64,000 nt of DNA from Laceyella sacchari (GCF_004343255.1 NZ_SMDD01000001.1:434001-498000), one strand, 5' to 3'. Numbered from the stretch's first letter, positions 18,794-27,652 are shown. Notes: generated from the letters alone by a model not told the origin. Made by a program: numbers and translations.

Positions 18794-19318
18794 ATGGACC
18801 AAGGGCGCAAAGCATTGCGGCAATTGTTTACGGAAGTGGGATTGCCGCCGGAATGGTTGGAACGCGAATTGGCTCATGCCCGCATCAAAGAAGTGCGGGT
18901 GGATCAGGCCAAGCGGACGTGGCACGTGCACCTCCACGCGGGGGAACCGCTTGAGCCGGAGATATGGCAAACCTTGCAACAGCGCGTGAGACAGCACTTT
19001 GAACCGGAAGTGAAGGTCTCTTTTTTTTTTCAGTATGACCGTTTAAACCATGAGGTCATCTTGGCCAAATACCGGTTTTGGATTCAAAAATGGATCGAAC
19101 AAGCGCACACGCCTGCTGCGGCGACTTGGTTCGGGCAAGCTGAATGGCGAGTGGAACGGCAACAGATCGAAGTGGTGTTTGCCAATCCGGCCGTATGGCA
19201 GATGGCCCGGGAGCGTGAGTTGGATTCGCTCATCGCCAAGTACTATCGCCGCATCACCGGTCAAGAGGTGCCCGTGCGCCTGACTTTCCGAGGGGAAAGC
19301 GGAAACGACCACCCGTGA
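18794..19318 (+). CDS. Stand-alone PolC N-terminal-domain protein
   Basis: 174 residues that align along their whole length with the extreme N-terminus of Gram-positive DNA polymerase III PolC (the NI and NII regions before the OB fold). Shared features are the IKEV...WHVHL segment near residue 30, the region around LEPEIWQTLQQRVRQ, and the C-terminal stretch that ends just where PolC continues into its charged linker. The OB, exonuclease, PHP and polymerase parts are absent and the next 600 bases do not encode them. GGAGGG sits 6 bases before ATG 18794. It could be a functional orphan that binds PolC partners or the remnant of a broken polC copy. Codon use looks normal and there are no internal stops. 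Confidence 0.7.
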   Translation: MDQGRKALRQLFTEVGLPPEWLERELAHARIKEVRVDQAKRTWHVHLHAGEPLEPEIWQTLQQRVRQHFEPEVKVSFFFQYDRLNHEVILAKYRFWIQKWIEQAHTPAAATWFGQAEWRVERQQIEVVFANPAVWQMARERELDSLIAKYYRRITGQEVPVRLTFRGESGNDHP

Positions 19319-19923
19319 GTAGCTTACCGGGTAGCGTCGTGTTTTCGCTTCTTGAGGGCAGCAGAAACACCGAAAAGATGTGTCACGACCATGTGTTTTT
19401 GGGAATAGAGTTAGGGGGAGCAACTACATTGTAATAAGACCACCCGTGCATTCTCCTTAAAAACGTGGCTTACACCAAAGGACAAGTGGTCAGATCATTT
19501 TCATTTGTTATGTGGCTTTTCAAACATCATCATGGTTCAGGTGACGACCCGATGGAGACAATCCTATGCACGGACCAAATGAGTCGGAGGCTTACTTTTC
19601 TTGAAACGACATGGATTGACAAAAGGACAAGCCCCCCAAGTGCAGGAATGAGGTGTACCTGCCAATCAGAACGGTCAAGCGGGTGTCATTATTGACACTG
19701 GAGATGATGTCCCCTCTGATTATTCAGCGGTTGGGAGATTAGCTTTTGTTGGTGTCAGCCATTGAGATGAAAGAGACTGAGACTGGGGACATGGTCTTCA
19801 CTCGGATGGAAGTTGGTGATCCTGCCGCATAGAAATCAGGCCCTGTATCTGGGAGCCTGTCCGTCGCCGTCAGCAAACGGATGCATATCCTATTAATAGG
19901 TTTATAGAAAAGGGAGGATGCAT
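19319..19923. other. Gene-poor stretch, possibly decayed coding sequence
   Basis: About 600 bases with no acceptable gene. Short protein-like fragments occur in different frames, for example around 19540-19640 and 19750-19830, interrupted by stops, which suggests a decayed gene. I could not assign the fragments to a family. A 76-codon frame at 19465-19695 has no ribosome binding site. Confidence 0.4.
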
Positions 19924-20676
19924 TTGAAAAAGGTCGGGGTTCAATGGGATGGGGTTTATCAGCTTCTCCTTCATGATGAGATCATGGAAGACCATTTGCC
20001 GGAGACCTGGTTGTTGAATGCGGAGAGTTTTCATTGGATGTGGGGGCGGTATCCGGAATTGGTGCTGAAACCGACAGGTAGAAAAGAAGGCGGAAGAGAG
20101 ATCCGCTTGCAGAGGATCGACTGCCAATGGGCTGAATGGCGCATGGACATGAAATCCGTTCGCATTCCGACGGAAGAGTTGCTTCCACGGTTGCAACGGC
20201 TGATGCATAAATCCAGAACTCCTTATTTGTTGCAACAGGCCATACCCCGAGCGGAAGTGCGCGGACAACCCTTTGAGGTACGGGTGCTGACGCACCGCAT
20301 AGAACCTAAGCAGGCAGAGTGGCAAGTGCTGGGGATGATCGTGGTAATGGCGGAAGAAGCGACAGAGCGCAAGAAGCTTAAGGAAGATCGCCTCAGCCTT
20401 CAAACGGCGCTGGAAGAGTCCAACATCTGTTCTCCCGATGTGCAACGTTTGACGGACACGATGACTCGGCTGGCCATTCGTGCGGCAGAAAGATTGTCGC
20501 CGTCGTTTCCGCGACAACGCATGCTGGGATTTGATTTTGCAGTGGATTTTCAAGGCTGGGTGTGGTTACTAGAGGCTTTTCCCAAACCCTCCCTTGCCCT
20601 GTTTTTGGAACAGTTGCAAAAAAAAGATATGACTCAATATCGAGAAGCGGCAAAAAAAGTGCGGAAGCATGGATGA
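19924..20676 (+). CDS. Short YheC/YheD-like ATP-grasp protein
   Basis: About 250 residues resembling the C-terminal ATP-grasp domain of the YheC/YheD family: LVLKPTGRKEGG near residue 47, FEVRVL (the family's FDxRxL) near 119, and LGFDFAVDFQGWVWLLEAFPKPS (the metal-binding ELGxDxGxDxxGxxWLxExNxKP region) near 200. In the motif Asn is replaced by Phe, so catalysis is doubtful. YheC/YheD proteins are spore-coat-associated in Bacillus. The TTG start 19924 has GGGAGG 6 bases upstream; ATG 19918 directly abuts that site. It is separate from the larger yheC/D cluster at 44-49 kb. Confidence 0.75.
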   Translation: MKKVGVQWDGVYQLLLHDEIMEDHLPETWLLNAESFHWMWGRYPELVLKPTGRKEGGREIRLQRIDCQWAEWRMDMKSVRIPTEELLPRLQRLMHKSRTPYLLQQAIPRAEVRGQPFEVRVLTHRIEPKQAEWQVLGMIVVMAEEATERKKLKEDRLSLQTALEESNICSPDVQRLTDTMTRLAIRAAERLSPSFPRQRMLGFDFAVDFQGWVWLLEAFPKPSLALFLEQLQKKDMTQYREAAKKVRKHG

Positions 20677-20822
20677 GGCGGAATTTTCCGCCTCTTGTTT
20701 CGTTGTGTAAGCATCGGAAGCCATTTTCCATTTTATGGTTGTCAATCAGAAAGTGGTTTGGTAGAATTTAGAAATCAGTACAGAGACAGCAAGATATGAT
20801 GGGAAATCGGAGGAGGATGCAA

Positions 20823-21410
20823 ATGGAACGGATATGTGTGTATGCAGGTTCTAATCCCGGCAACAAACCGCTTTACCGCGAAGCGGCTCGGGAATTGGGA
20901 AAATGCTTGGCGATGCGGGGAATCGAGTTGGTCTATGGGGGTTCGCGCTTAGGTTTGATGGGGGCAGTGGCCGAAGCCGCATTGGCAGGGGGGGGCCGAG
21001 TGATCGGCGTGATGCCGACGGCCTTGTTCCGGGGTGAAATGGTTCACCAATCACTCACCCAATTGATCGAAGTAGCGGATATGCATGAACGAAAAGCGAA
21101 GATGATGGAGCTGTCTGATGGTTTTATCGCTTTGCCTGGCGGCTACGGCACACTGGAAGAAGTGTTTGAGGTGTTGAGCTGGGGACAACTCGGCATTCAC
21201 AAGAAGCCGATTGGTTTGCTAAATATTGACGGCTATTATGAACCGGTGTTGGACATGATCCAAAAGGCTGTCAGTGAGGGCTTTTTTCCGAAAGACCATG
21301 GGCAAATCGTGATTTGCGAGAGTGCCCCCGCTCGGTTGTTGGCGCTGATGGAGCAATATCAGCCACCAGCGTTGCAGACGAAATGGACGGAGTTGGCTGA
21401 GCGGAAATAA
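20823..21410 (+). CDS. LOG-family phosphoribohydrolase (TIGR00730 type)
   Basis: A 195-residue Rossmann-fold enzyme of the LOG family, which hydrolyses the N-glycosidic bond of AMP or cytokinin riboside monophosphate. The active-site signature PGGYGTLEE is at residues 105-113 with the upstream Arg-Lys in MHERKAKM near 90. SRLGLMG near 41 and the GSNPG opening are also typical. Relatives in Bacillus are annotated YvdD. AGGAGG lies 6 bases before ATG 20823. A weak GGTGGGT hairpin follows at 21422-21454. Confidence 0.9.
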   Translation: MERICVYAGSNPGNKPLYREAARELGKCLAMRGIELVYGGSRLGLMGAVAEAALAGGGRVIGVMPTALFRGEMVHQSLTQLIEVADMHERKAKMMELSDGFIALPGGYGTLEEVFEVLSWGQLGIHKKPIGLLNIDGYYEPVLDMIQKAVSEGFFPKDHGQIVICESAPARLLALMEQYQPPALQTKWTELAERK

Positions 21411-21531
21411 CCTTCAGCAGTACCCACCAACCTGCTGGGCTTTACTAGGTGGGTGCTCTGCATGATGCTTTCAAAAAGATTGTGAGGATGTATTCATTTT
21501 CTATGGTCGGTAATGTTATACTATAAATGTA

Positions 21532-21561
21532 TAAAAAGCAGTCATAGAGACATGACTGCTT
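21532..21561 (-). terminator. Terminator of the HTH-TPR regulator/peptide pair
   Basis: A perfect 10-bp stem (21536-21545 with 21552-21561) followed on the minus strand by TTTTT, 17 bases after the peptide stop codon. Confidence 0.9.
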
Positions 21562-21577
21562 CTTTATGAAATGCTTT

Positions 21578-21616
21578 TTATGCTTGAGGTGGTTCGCCGT
21601 GGCCGCGAAGCTTCAT
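21578..21616 (-). CDS. 12-codon peptide gene coupled to the RRNPP-type regulator
   Basis: The stop codon of the regulator overlaps an ATG (ATGA, 21613-21616) that opens a 12-codon frame, MKLRGHGEPPQA. An AGGAGGGG site lies 7-8 bases before it inside the regulator's last codons. The intrinsic terminator follows at once. Downstream peptide genes are the hallmark of Rap-Phr, PlcR-PapR, NprR-NprX and AimR-AimP pairs, but this one lacks a secretion signal. It could be a leaderless signal peptide, an antisense-like coupling device, or chance. Position, coupling and ribosome binding site argue for translation. Confidence 0.55.
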   Translation of the reverse strand: MKLRGHGEPPQA

Positions 21617-22938
21617 GTCGAATCCCCTCCTTTCACATAATGTTCCACATAATACTGAAATACCCTATTTTTGTATTTCTCGTAGTTTTCATGATCTTCC
21701 CCTTCGCAACATTGGGCCAGCTTTACCAGAACCTCGGGTTCATTGGTTTTCAGCGCGTGGCGTTCAACAAGATGAAGGGCTTGTTGAAAGCATTCCCGCG
21801 CTTTATTCGTTCGCTTCTGCGACATGTAGCAATCTCCCAGCGCAGTGAGTGCAGTGCAGTATTTCAATGCGTCGTTGGTCCGTTGCCCGAGCTGAACGGC
21901 CTTTTCCAAAGCTTGTTGTGCGAGGGTGATTTTTTTTGACTCTAAGTATAGCACACCCAATTTGGTATAGGTAGATACCAAGATATTTTTTTTTCTGACT
22001 TTTTTCTCTAATTTTAAAGCAGTCCGAAAACATATTTCCGCTTTGGAGGGTTCATTGGCGTTTTTGAAGCTTTCACCCAGAGCTGTCCATAATTCAAATG
22101 ACCGATCCACGTTTTGATCCAAACGCGCCATGCGGATCGCTTTGGTGGCATATTCGACGGCTTTTTCATACAATTGTTGCTTGATGAGAAGCTGGGCATG
22201 CACTTCGTACATAATCAGCCGGATTTCCATGCTGTCGATCTTGCCGATGTCCGCCCACATCTCATCCAAGGTGCGCATGGCTTCTTCATTGCGGTTCAGC
22301 TTTTCCAAATAAATAGCCTTCGACGTCTTGAGGATGTATATAATATAATCGCGGTCGCTGTCTGGGTCTGGATGGTAGGCTTCCAATCCTTTTTCAATGT
22401 ATGCCAATGCTTGTTCCAAGTCGTTTTGATAGTAACAGCAACGGCCCAACTCGTTATAAGTGGAAGCTTTCAGGTTGGACGTTTCCAATTCAGGATGTTG
22501 GTTGATGATGCTGAGTGCTTTCAGATATTGGGCTTGGGCTTTCTTCCAGTGTCCTTTGCGGTCATTGTATTTGCCTTTTAAAAACAAATGCCAAGCCTGC
22601 AAAGGGTGGTCATTGTCGATTTCTAGTTTGCGAAGCTCTTCCAATCCTTCTTCTGGTCCCACCATGTCTATGTCATGTTCGATGGCAAATAGCTTAAACT
22701 TCAGTTGTTCCTCGCCATCGCGTACGTTTTCATACGATTCGGAGAGATGTTCAGGATCGAGGGACAGTTTGTTGCAAATGCGGATAATGATATCCTCACT
22801 CACAATTTCCCCTTTCTCCACTTTTCTGATGGCATGCAGTTTTAAGCAGTCATCCACCAAATCACTTTGTCGCAACCCTAGTTCTTTGCGTTTTTTCTTG
22901 ATCAGCCGCGCGGCGTGTTCGTGATCAAGCGGTAACAA
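21613..22938 (-). CDS. RRNPP-type regulator: XRE HTH plus TPR repeats
   Basis: About 441 residues. Residues 8-65 form an XRE-type helix-turn-helix (KKKRKELGLRQSDL, KVEKGEI). The rest is a superhelix of some eight tetratricopeptide repeats, with clear repeats such as ASTYNELGRCCYYQNDLEQAL and LVSTYTKLGVLYLE. This architecture is that of peptide-responsive quorum-sensing regulators (PlcR, NprR, AimR, Rgg/ComR). The start is taken as TTG 22938, with AGGAGG 8 bases upstream. Longer in-frame starts up to 23031 lack one. A 12-codon peptide gene overlaps its stop. It is divergent from the small protein at 23212, with about 270 bases of AT-rich intergenic DNA containing several TGCAAAT/ATTTGCA-type half-sites. 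Confidence 0.85.
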   Translation of the reverse strand: MLPLDHEHAARLIKKKRKELGLRQSDLVDDCLKLHAIRKVEKGEIVSEDIIIRICNKLSLDPEHLSESYENVRDGEEQLKFKLFAIEHDIDMVGPEEGLEELRKLEIDNDHPLQAWHLFLKGKYNDRKGHWKKAQAQYLKALSIINQHPELETSNLKASTYNELGRCCYYQNDLEQALAYIEKGLEAYHPDPDSDRDYIIYILKTSKAIYLEKLNRNEEAMRTLDEMWADIGKIDSMEIRLIMYEVHAQLLIKQQLYEKAVEYATKAIRMARLDQNVDRSFELWTALGESFKNANEPSKAEICFRTALKLEKKVRKKNILVSTYTKLGVLYLESKKITLAQQALEKAVQLGQRTNDALKYCTALTALGDCYMSQKRTNKARECFQQALHLVERHALKTNEPEVLVKLAQCCEGEDHENYEKYKNRVFQYYVEHYVKGGDST

Positions 22939-23211
22939 AAGCTTCACCTCCTGGTTTTTAAAAAAAATTATTTTGTGGATTAGGAGGAAAATCCCTTCCT
23001 TTTTATGCAAATGTGCAACTTGCCAATGCATATGTTTGTCTAAATTGAGGGATATTTATTTAATTAGGCAAATATCTTCATAAACCCTGCCCTCATTTGT
23101 GATTTTTTATTAATTTGCAAATTGTCTTAGAGATTTATAAACTGGTATCAGTAACAGTTATTAATATGTGTGAGAAAAACAAAGAGAGAATATACCGGGA
23201 GGGTGTTTCAT

Positions 23212-23511
23212 ATGTTGAAGGTACAAGTAGAGGGTCAAATGGAAAAAGTCCAACCGTTTCTGTCGGATCTAAAACAGCGTTCACAGGTTGAATTACTGGA
23301 AAATCAGCCGATGGACAAGGAAAAAAGCCAGTGCGCGGATGTCAAGGTCACCTGCTATATTCATCATCATTCGCGGCGTTCCGTCAAAACCCTGCAACTT
23401 GAAACAGAAAACGGGCAAGTGATTCGTTTGCCGCTGATGGATTTGATCGAGGCAGAAGTGCAAGACGGTGTAAAAATCTTTGCTGGGCGTTCATTCGATA
23501 TTTTTGGTTGA
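23212..23511 (+). CDS. Small GR(S/C)FDIFG-family protein, 99 residues
   Basis: A cytoplasmic protein of unknown function. The N-terminal half (residues 1-50) resembles a small alpha/beta module beginning MLKVQVEG. The C-terminal half (about 58-99) aligns without gaps with the 56-residue protein at 53761-53931, sharing a T-x-N-G, E-x-x-D-G and the final GRSFDIFG. GGGAGGGTG sits 5 bases before ATG 23212. It is transcribed away from the HTH-TPR regulator, which makes it a candidate target of that regulator. Confidence 0.7.
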   Translation: MLKVQVEGQMEKVQPFLSDLKQRSQVELLENQPMDKEKSQCADVKVTCYIHHHSRRSVKTLQLETENGQVIRLPLMDLIEAEVQDGVKIFAGRSFDIFG

Positions 23512-23899
23512 TTTTTTAATAAGGCATTGATGTTTTATCATTTTGATTACTAGACTGCAAGGAACGCAAGAACAAACTCCACAAGCCATTCATCCATTCA
23601 TCTCTGAAACGTTTCCCCTTTTTACCACTGTTGCTTCTATGATAGCGCGAAACGAAAAAATCCTTTGATATAAATCTTGGCAACGTATCCTCTGGCAGGT
23701 CCGACCAAAACCGATGGGTTACATAGAGAAGATAATAGAATATAGCGAATTGATGAGGACCTTTTCATAGGTCTTTTTTTATTTGATATAATGGAAGGGA
23801 GGGAGGTGCAGTCGCAAAAGTTGGCTGTGCTTTTTTGCGGTTTCATAACATCAAGGCGAAGAGGTGCGGCAATAGCGCGTGCGAAAGGATTGAGTCGCC
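23512..23899. other. Intergenic region with terminator and promoter
   Basis: No gene is seen. A short terminator-like hairpin (GACCT/AGGTC then seven T, 23758-23778) is followed within a few bases by a -10 box at 23787-23792. The remaining leader to the AsnB-like gene (about 100 bases) is GC-richer, with an imperfect CGCAAAAG/CTTTTTTGCG stem. Confidence 0.55.
23764..23792 (+). promoter_or_regulatory. Promoter of the AsnB-like/sqhC genes
   Basis: TTCATA (23764-23769), a 17-base spacer and a perfect TATAAT (23787-23792). The -35 part overlaps the upstream hairpin. Confidence 0.6.
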
Positions 23900-25447
23900 A
23901 TGGATGATGGGCAAGTGGTGAAGGGAATCGTCGACCCGTATTTTTTCCGGAGCGAGGTGCAGTTTTTTGGTGAGGTTTGGAGCTGCCAGTCGCCGGAAAT
24001 TCATTTATTTTTAAAATATTTAAACGAGGGATGCAAGGCTGAAGCTTGGCGTGCATTGACGAATTTAGTGGAACGGGGATATGGATTTCTGAAAAAAATG
24101 GATGGGCCGTTCATATTGGTTTACTTTAACCGGCATCAGAGAAAAGGGTTTTTCTATCGCAGTTTTTTGTGCAAATCCCCTTTATATTATCGGCGGCGGG
24201 GGCGGCAATGGCTGTGGGGCATGGCGGTGCCCGATCTGCTTGAAGCAGGGCGTTCGGTGTTGGCGCAGGTGGATTCCGACCGGGTGCTTGATTCTTATTT
24301 GCACGGGGGCTTGCCGGAAACGGCTTCTTTCTACCGTGACATACACCGCCTTCCCGCCGGGGGATTGGCCGAGTATGAAAATGAACGCATCCGGGTTCGT
24401 ACGTTTGACGTTCCTTCTCCGCAACCGCATCTGATGAAATGGCGTACCGAAGATCTGATGTCTTACTTGCACGATGCGATGGTGAAACGGTTGCTCTGGC
24501 GTGAACCAGGGCGCCGGGAAGAGAAAATGGGCGTACTGCTTAGTGACGGCGAACAGGGGCCAGCTACCGTTTCCTTGTTGAAACCATTCTCCGGCCCGTT
24601 GGTAGCCTATATGATCAATGAACGGGACACACAGCTTGCTTTTGCGCAAGCTCAGCGTATTTCACAATTGGCGGAAGTGCCCTGTGTTATTTTGGAATGG
24701 GAGGCCACTGCCAAGGCTTATCTGCCTGCTACATGGCTTCCATCTTTTCGTCTCGCGGCGCCACATCTTCATTATTGGCGAGAACAATGCGTACATGATC
24801 GGGTGACACGGTTGTGTTATGATGCGGTTTTTGCCGCAGGTAGCACGGAGGCGAGAAGGCCTGCGCTTTTTATTCACTGGGAACGGTGGCGCAACAAGCA
24901 GCCGTGGTCGCAAGCATTGTTTCCCGCTTTGACGCTGTTCAGTAAAAGAGCCAAAGAACAGTTGCTTGCGCGTGAGCTTGAGTTGCGTTCGCGTCATTCT
25001 CGCTTGTGGCCGATTCAAAGCTGGTTGAATGAGGAGGATGCTTTGTTTTACACCCCGTTTTGGCGGGAAGAAGGATTGCGCTTTTTGTATCCGGCTTTGA
25101 GTCGGGAATGGTTGGAAGTGGCTATTTCCGTTCCCAAAAAGCATGCTTTGTCCTTGCAGTTGTTGAGCGGATGGATGGGCCTTTCCGCTAATCTTCCCGC
25201 GCCGTTCGCCAGCTCTCCGGCCACGGTTGGCCGCAGAGAATGGATTCCGTCGCATTTGCGTGTATGGACGGGCAAACAATGGTTGGAAGAGCATCCCCAT
25301 TTGGTGGAGTGGCAATGGGTCGACCCGGATCAAGTCATGCGGCTGTGGACAGAGAGAGGGAATATGGCGACTTTATGGGAGGAAATGCGGTGGATGAAGC
25401 AGGTTGAACAGTGGTTGAGTGGACTGGAACGACTCACTGTTTCTTAA
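23900..25447 (+). CDS. Degenerate asparagine synthetase-like protein
   Basis: 515 residues with the architecture of class B asparagine synthetase: an N-terminal Ntn/GATase2-like part (about 1-170; LKKMDGPFILVYFN, SPLYYRRRG, FYRDIHRLPAGG) and a C-terminal synthetase-like part. The catalytic parts are lost: there is no Cys2 nucleophile (the protein starts MDDG), and the PPi-loop SGGxDS is SDGEQG at residues 215-220. It is unlikely to make asparagine. It lies 136 bases before sqhC on the same strand without a terminator between. Possible roles are a non-catalytic partner or a remodelled ATP/acyl-binding enzyme in sporulation; this is inference. ATG 23900 has AAAGGA 9 bases upstream. Confidence 0.7.
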   Translation: MDDGQVVKGIVDPYFFRSEVQFFGEVWSCQSPEIHLFLKYLNEGCKAEAWRALTNLVERGYGFLKKMDGPFILVYFNRHQRKGFFYRSFLCKSPLYYRRRGRQWLWGMAVPDLLEAGRSVLAQVDSDRVLDSYLHGGLPETASFYRDIHRLPAGGLAEYENERIRVRTFDVPSPQPHLMKWRTEDLMSYLHDAMVKRLLWREPGRREEKMGVLLSDGEQGPATVSLLKPFSGPLVAYMINERDTQLAFAQAQRISQLAEVPCVILEWEATAKAYLPATWLPSFRLAAPHLHYWREQCVHDRVTRLCYDAVFAAGSTEARRPALFIHWERWRNKQPWSQALFPALTLFSKRAKEQLLARELELRSRHSRLWPIQSWLNEEDALFYTPFWREEGLRFLYPALSREWLEVAISVPKKHALSLQLLSGWMGLSANLPAPFASSPATVGRREWIPSHLRVWTGKQWLEEHPHLVEWQWVDPDQVMRLWTERGNMATLWEEMRWMKQVEQWLSGLERLTVS

Positions 25448-25583
25448 GCCGGGGTGACAAGAGGGGCAAGCGGTTGCCATAACAAAGCTTGCCTCCAGAA
25501 CCCCTTATAAGGGGGAGTGAGTGGTTTTTTCGCTTTCTGTGAATAAGTTAGAGAGGAGGGATGGTGGAAGAGGGGGGAGGTTC

Positions 25584-27458
25584 GTGATAGAACGGATCAG
25601 AGAACAAAGGGAGAGATTAAAAAGGCAATTGCTTGCTGCCCAGTCCGCGGACGGGAGTTGGAACTTTTGCTTTGAAAGCGGGCCGATGACCGATGCGTAT
25701 TATCTGTTGTTGCTTAAGGTGCTTGGGATGGAGGCAGACGGGTTACAACCGGCTTTGATTGAACGTCTGTTAGCCAACCAGACCGATGAGGGAACATGGA
25801 AAACCTATCCCGATGAGTCGGAGGGTAACGTGTCGGCGACATTGGAGGCGTGTTTGGCTCTTTTCTATACAGGAGCCAAAGATCCGAGCGATCCACGGAT
25901 GAAGCGGGCGCGCCAGTTTTTGTTGGAGCAAGGCGGGTCGAGCCGTGCGGGGAGTTTGACCAAGGTGACGCTCAGTTTGTTTGGTCACAAACAATGGGGG
26001 TTCAGGATGAGAGTGCCGGTGGAGTTTTTTTTGATGCCCCGCTGGAGTCCGATTCAATTTTTTGATTTGGTGGGTTACGCTCGGGTACATGTAGCTCCGG
26101 CCATCCTGGCGGCGGATCGTCGGTTTTCTGTCCAGTTGCCGGGGAAACAGGAGATTGATGAGTGGTTGCCGCAAGCACCGTCTTTGCCAAGCGATCAAGC
26201 TCTGCTACCGGATGGGTGGAGTTTGGAAGTGACGATGCGAGAGATTCGTCGACAAGCGGCGCTTCGGCGAGAGTTGCATGAAAAGGCGGTGCGATGGGGA
26301 CGGGATTTTATGTTGAGCCGAATCGAAGGGGACGGCACGTTGTACAGTTACCTATCCAGCACCTATCTGATGATTTTTGCGTTGTTGTCCTTGGGCTTTC
26401 CAAAACACCATCCTGTAGTGCGACGCGCAATGGGAGGATTGGCTTCATTTGCTTGTTCAACACCGACTGGAACACATATTCAAGAAGCGACATCGACGGT
26501 GTGGGACACGGCATTGGTGTTGCAAAGCTTGGGAATGGCCGGGCTTGAGCAAGGCAGCGACACGTGGCAGCGCGGTGCCCGCTTTTTGTTGTCCATGCAA
26601 CAGGATCGCCTTGGAGATTGGGCGCGCGACAATCCCGGTGTCCGTCCGGGCGGGTGGGGATTTTCTCGCAGTAATACCATGAATCCCGATATTGACGACA
26701 CTTTGGCGAGCCTAAGCGCTTTGTCTCCGTTGCGTGGGAAAGGAGCCGAGGGAGAAGCGTGGGAGCGCGGCTTGGCTTGGCTTTTGTCGATGCAAAATGA
26801 TGATGGCGGTTGGTCGGCTTTTGAGAAGAATAAGGATAAACGGTGGTTGTCTCTGATACCACTGAAAGAAGGGAAACAAGTGTGGGGAGACCCCTCTAGT
26901 GCAGACATAACCGGACGAGTGTTACGTTTTCTGGGCGAGCATGTCGGTTGGACGATTGACCGGCCCGAGGTGCGTCGTGCTTGGAGTTGGCTGTATCACC
27001 ATCAGCGGTTGGACGGTTCATGGTTTGGCCGTTGGGGGATCGCTTATCTGTATGGCACGTGGGCGGCTTTGACTGGACTGGCGGCGGTGGGTGTGCCACG
27101 TCATCAGCCGATGATTAAAAAAGCACTCAAATGGCTGGTATCTAAACAAAACGAAGATGGTGGCTGGGGAGAATCCTGCAAAAGCGATGTGAAACGGACT
27201 TACATCCGATTGCCGCGATCAACCGTGGTGCAAACGGCATGGGCCCTTGATGCCTTGATCTCGTACCATGAACAGCCGACTCTGGTGATTGAGCGCGGAA
27301 TGGCCTGTTTGCTGTCGCTGTTGGAACAGCCCAACTCATGGCAGTGGCGGTATCCGGTGGGAGCGGGGCTTGCGGGACAATTTTATGCAACGTACCATAG
27401 TTACCCATTGATCTGGCCGTTGCAAACACTGACCCGGTATCTTGAAAAATGGGGCTGA
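25584..27458 (+). CDS. sqhC: Squalene-hopene/sporulenol-type triterpene cyclase
   Basis: About 624 residues forming the double alpha-barrel of class II terpene cyclases. It matches Bacillus subtilis SqhC (tetraprenyl-beta-curcumene cyclase, which makes sporulenol for spores) along the full length. The protonating DxDD motif is DIDD in MNPDIDDT near residue 370. QW repeats are clear: SADGSWNF near residue 22, QNDDGGW, GSWFGRWGIAYLYGTWA and QNEDGGWGES. Aromatic active-site residues in the C-terminal barrel are kept. The start is GTG 25584 behind GGGGGGAGG; an upstream in-frame start (25521) would add 21 Gly/Arg-rich residues. It follows the AsnB-like gene and ends at a terminator shared with degV. 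Confidence 0.93.
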   Translation: MIERIREQRERLKRQLLAAQSADGSWNFCFESGPMTDAYYLLLLKVLGMEADGLQPALIERLLANQTDEGTWKTYPDESEGNVSATLEACLALFYTGAKDPSDPRMKRARQFLLEQGGSSRAGSLTKVTLSLFGHKQWGFRMRVPVEFFLMPRWSPIQFFDLVGYARVHVAPAILAADRRFSVQLPGKQEIDEWLPQAPSLPSDQALLPDGWSLEVTMREIRRQAALRRELHEKAVRWGRDFMLSRIEGDGTLYSYLSSTYLMIFALLSLGFPKHHPVVRRAMGGLASFACSTPTGTHIQEATSTVWDTALVLQSLGMAGLEQGSDTWQRGARFLLSMQQDRLGDWARDNPGVRPGGWGFSRSNTMNPDIDDTLASLSALSPLRGKGAEGEAWERGLAWLLSMQNDDGGWSAFEKNKDKRWLSLIPLKEGKQVWGDPSSADITGRVLRFLGEHVGWTIDRPEVRRAWSWLYHHQRLDGSWFGRWGIAYLYGTWAALTGLAAVGVPRHQPMIKKALKWLVSKQNEDGGWGESCKSDVKRTYIRLPRSTVVQTAWALDALISYHEQPTLVIERGMACLLSLLEQPNSWQWRYPVGAGLAGQFYATYHSYPLIWPLQTLTRYLEKWG

Positions 27459-27489
27459 CATTTGGGTGGAAAGCGGGTGAGTGAACGAA

Positions 27490-27525
27490 CAAAAACCATC
27501 CTTTCTCTCACAGAGATGGATGGTT
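27490..27525. terminator. Shared terminator of sqhC and degV
   Basis: AACCATCC (27494-27501) pairs with GGATGGTT (27518-27525). The A run before it gives a T run for the minus-strand transcript. Confidence 0.7.
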
Positions 27526-27652
27526 CAGGCGATAAACAACCCTGACAAAGGGTCTGATATGATATGTGAGCGAAGTGATGAACGAACTGCCTCCCGATTT
27601 GCGGAGGTAGGCCTGACCATCCCTTTCGTTCGCAAAAGGCAGAAGGCTTCAG

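Noticed and set aside
19465-19695. 76-codon frame in the gene-poor stretch
   Set aside because: No ribosome binding site and low-quality protein composition; treated as decayed DNA.
21571-21939. 122-codon plus-strand frame opposite the HTH-TPR gene
   Set aside because: It is an antisense shadow of the TPR-coding region with no ribosome binding site.
23900-25447. Lasso-peptide cyclase or active asparagine synthetase
   Set aside because: The ATP PPi-loop and the catalytic Cys are both lost, and no precursor peptide or leader-peptidase gene is adjacent.
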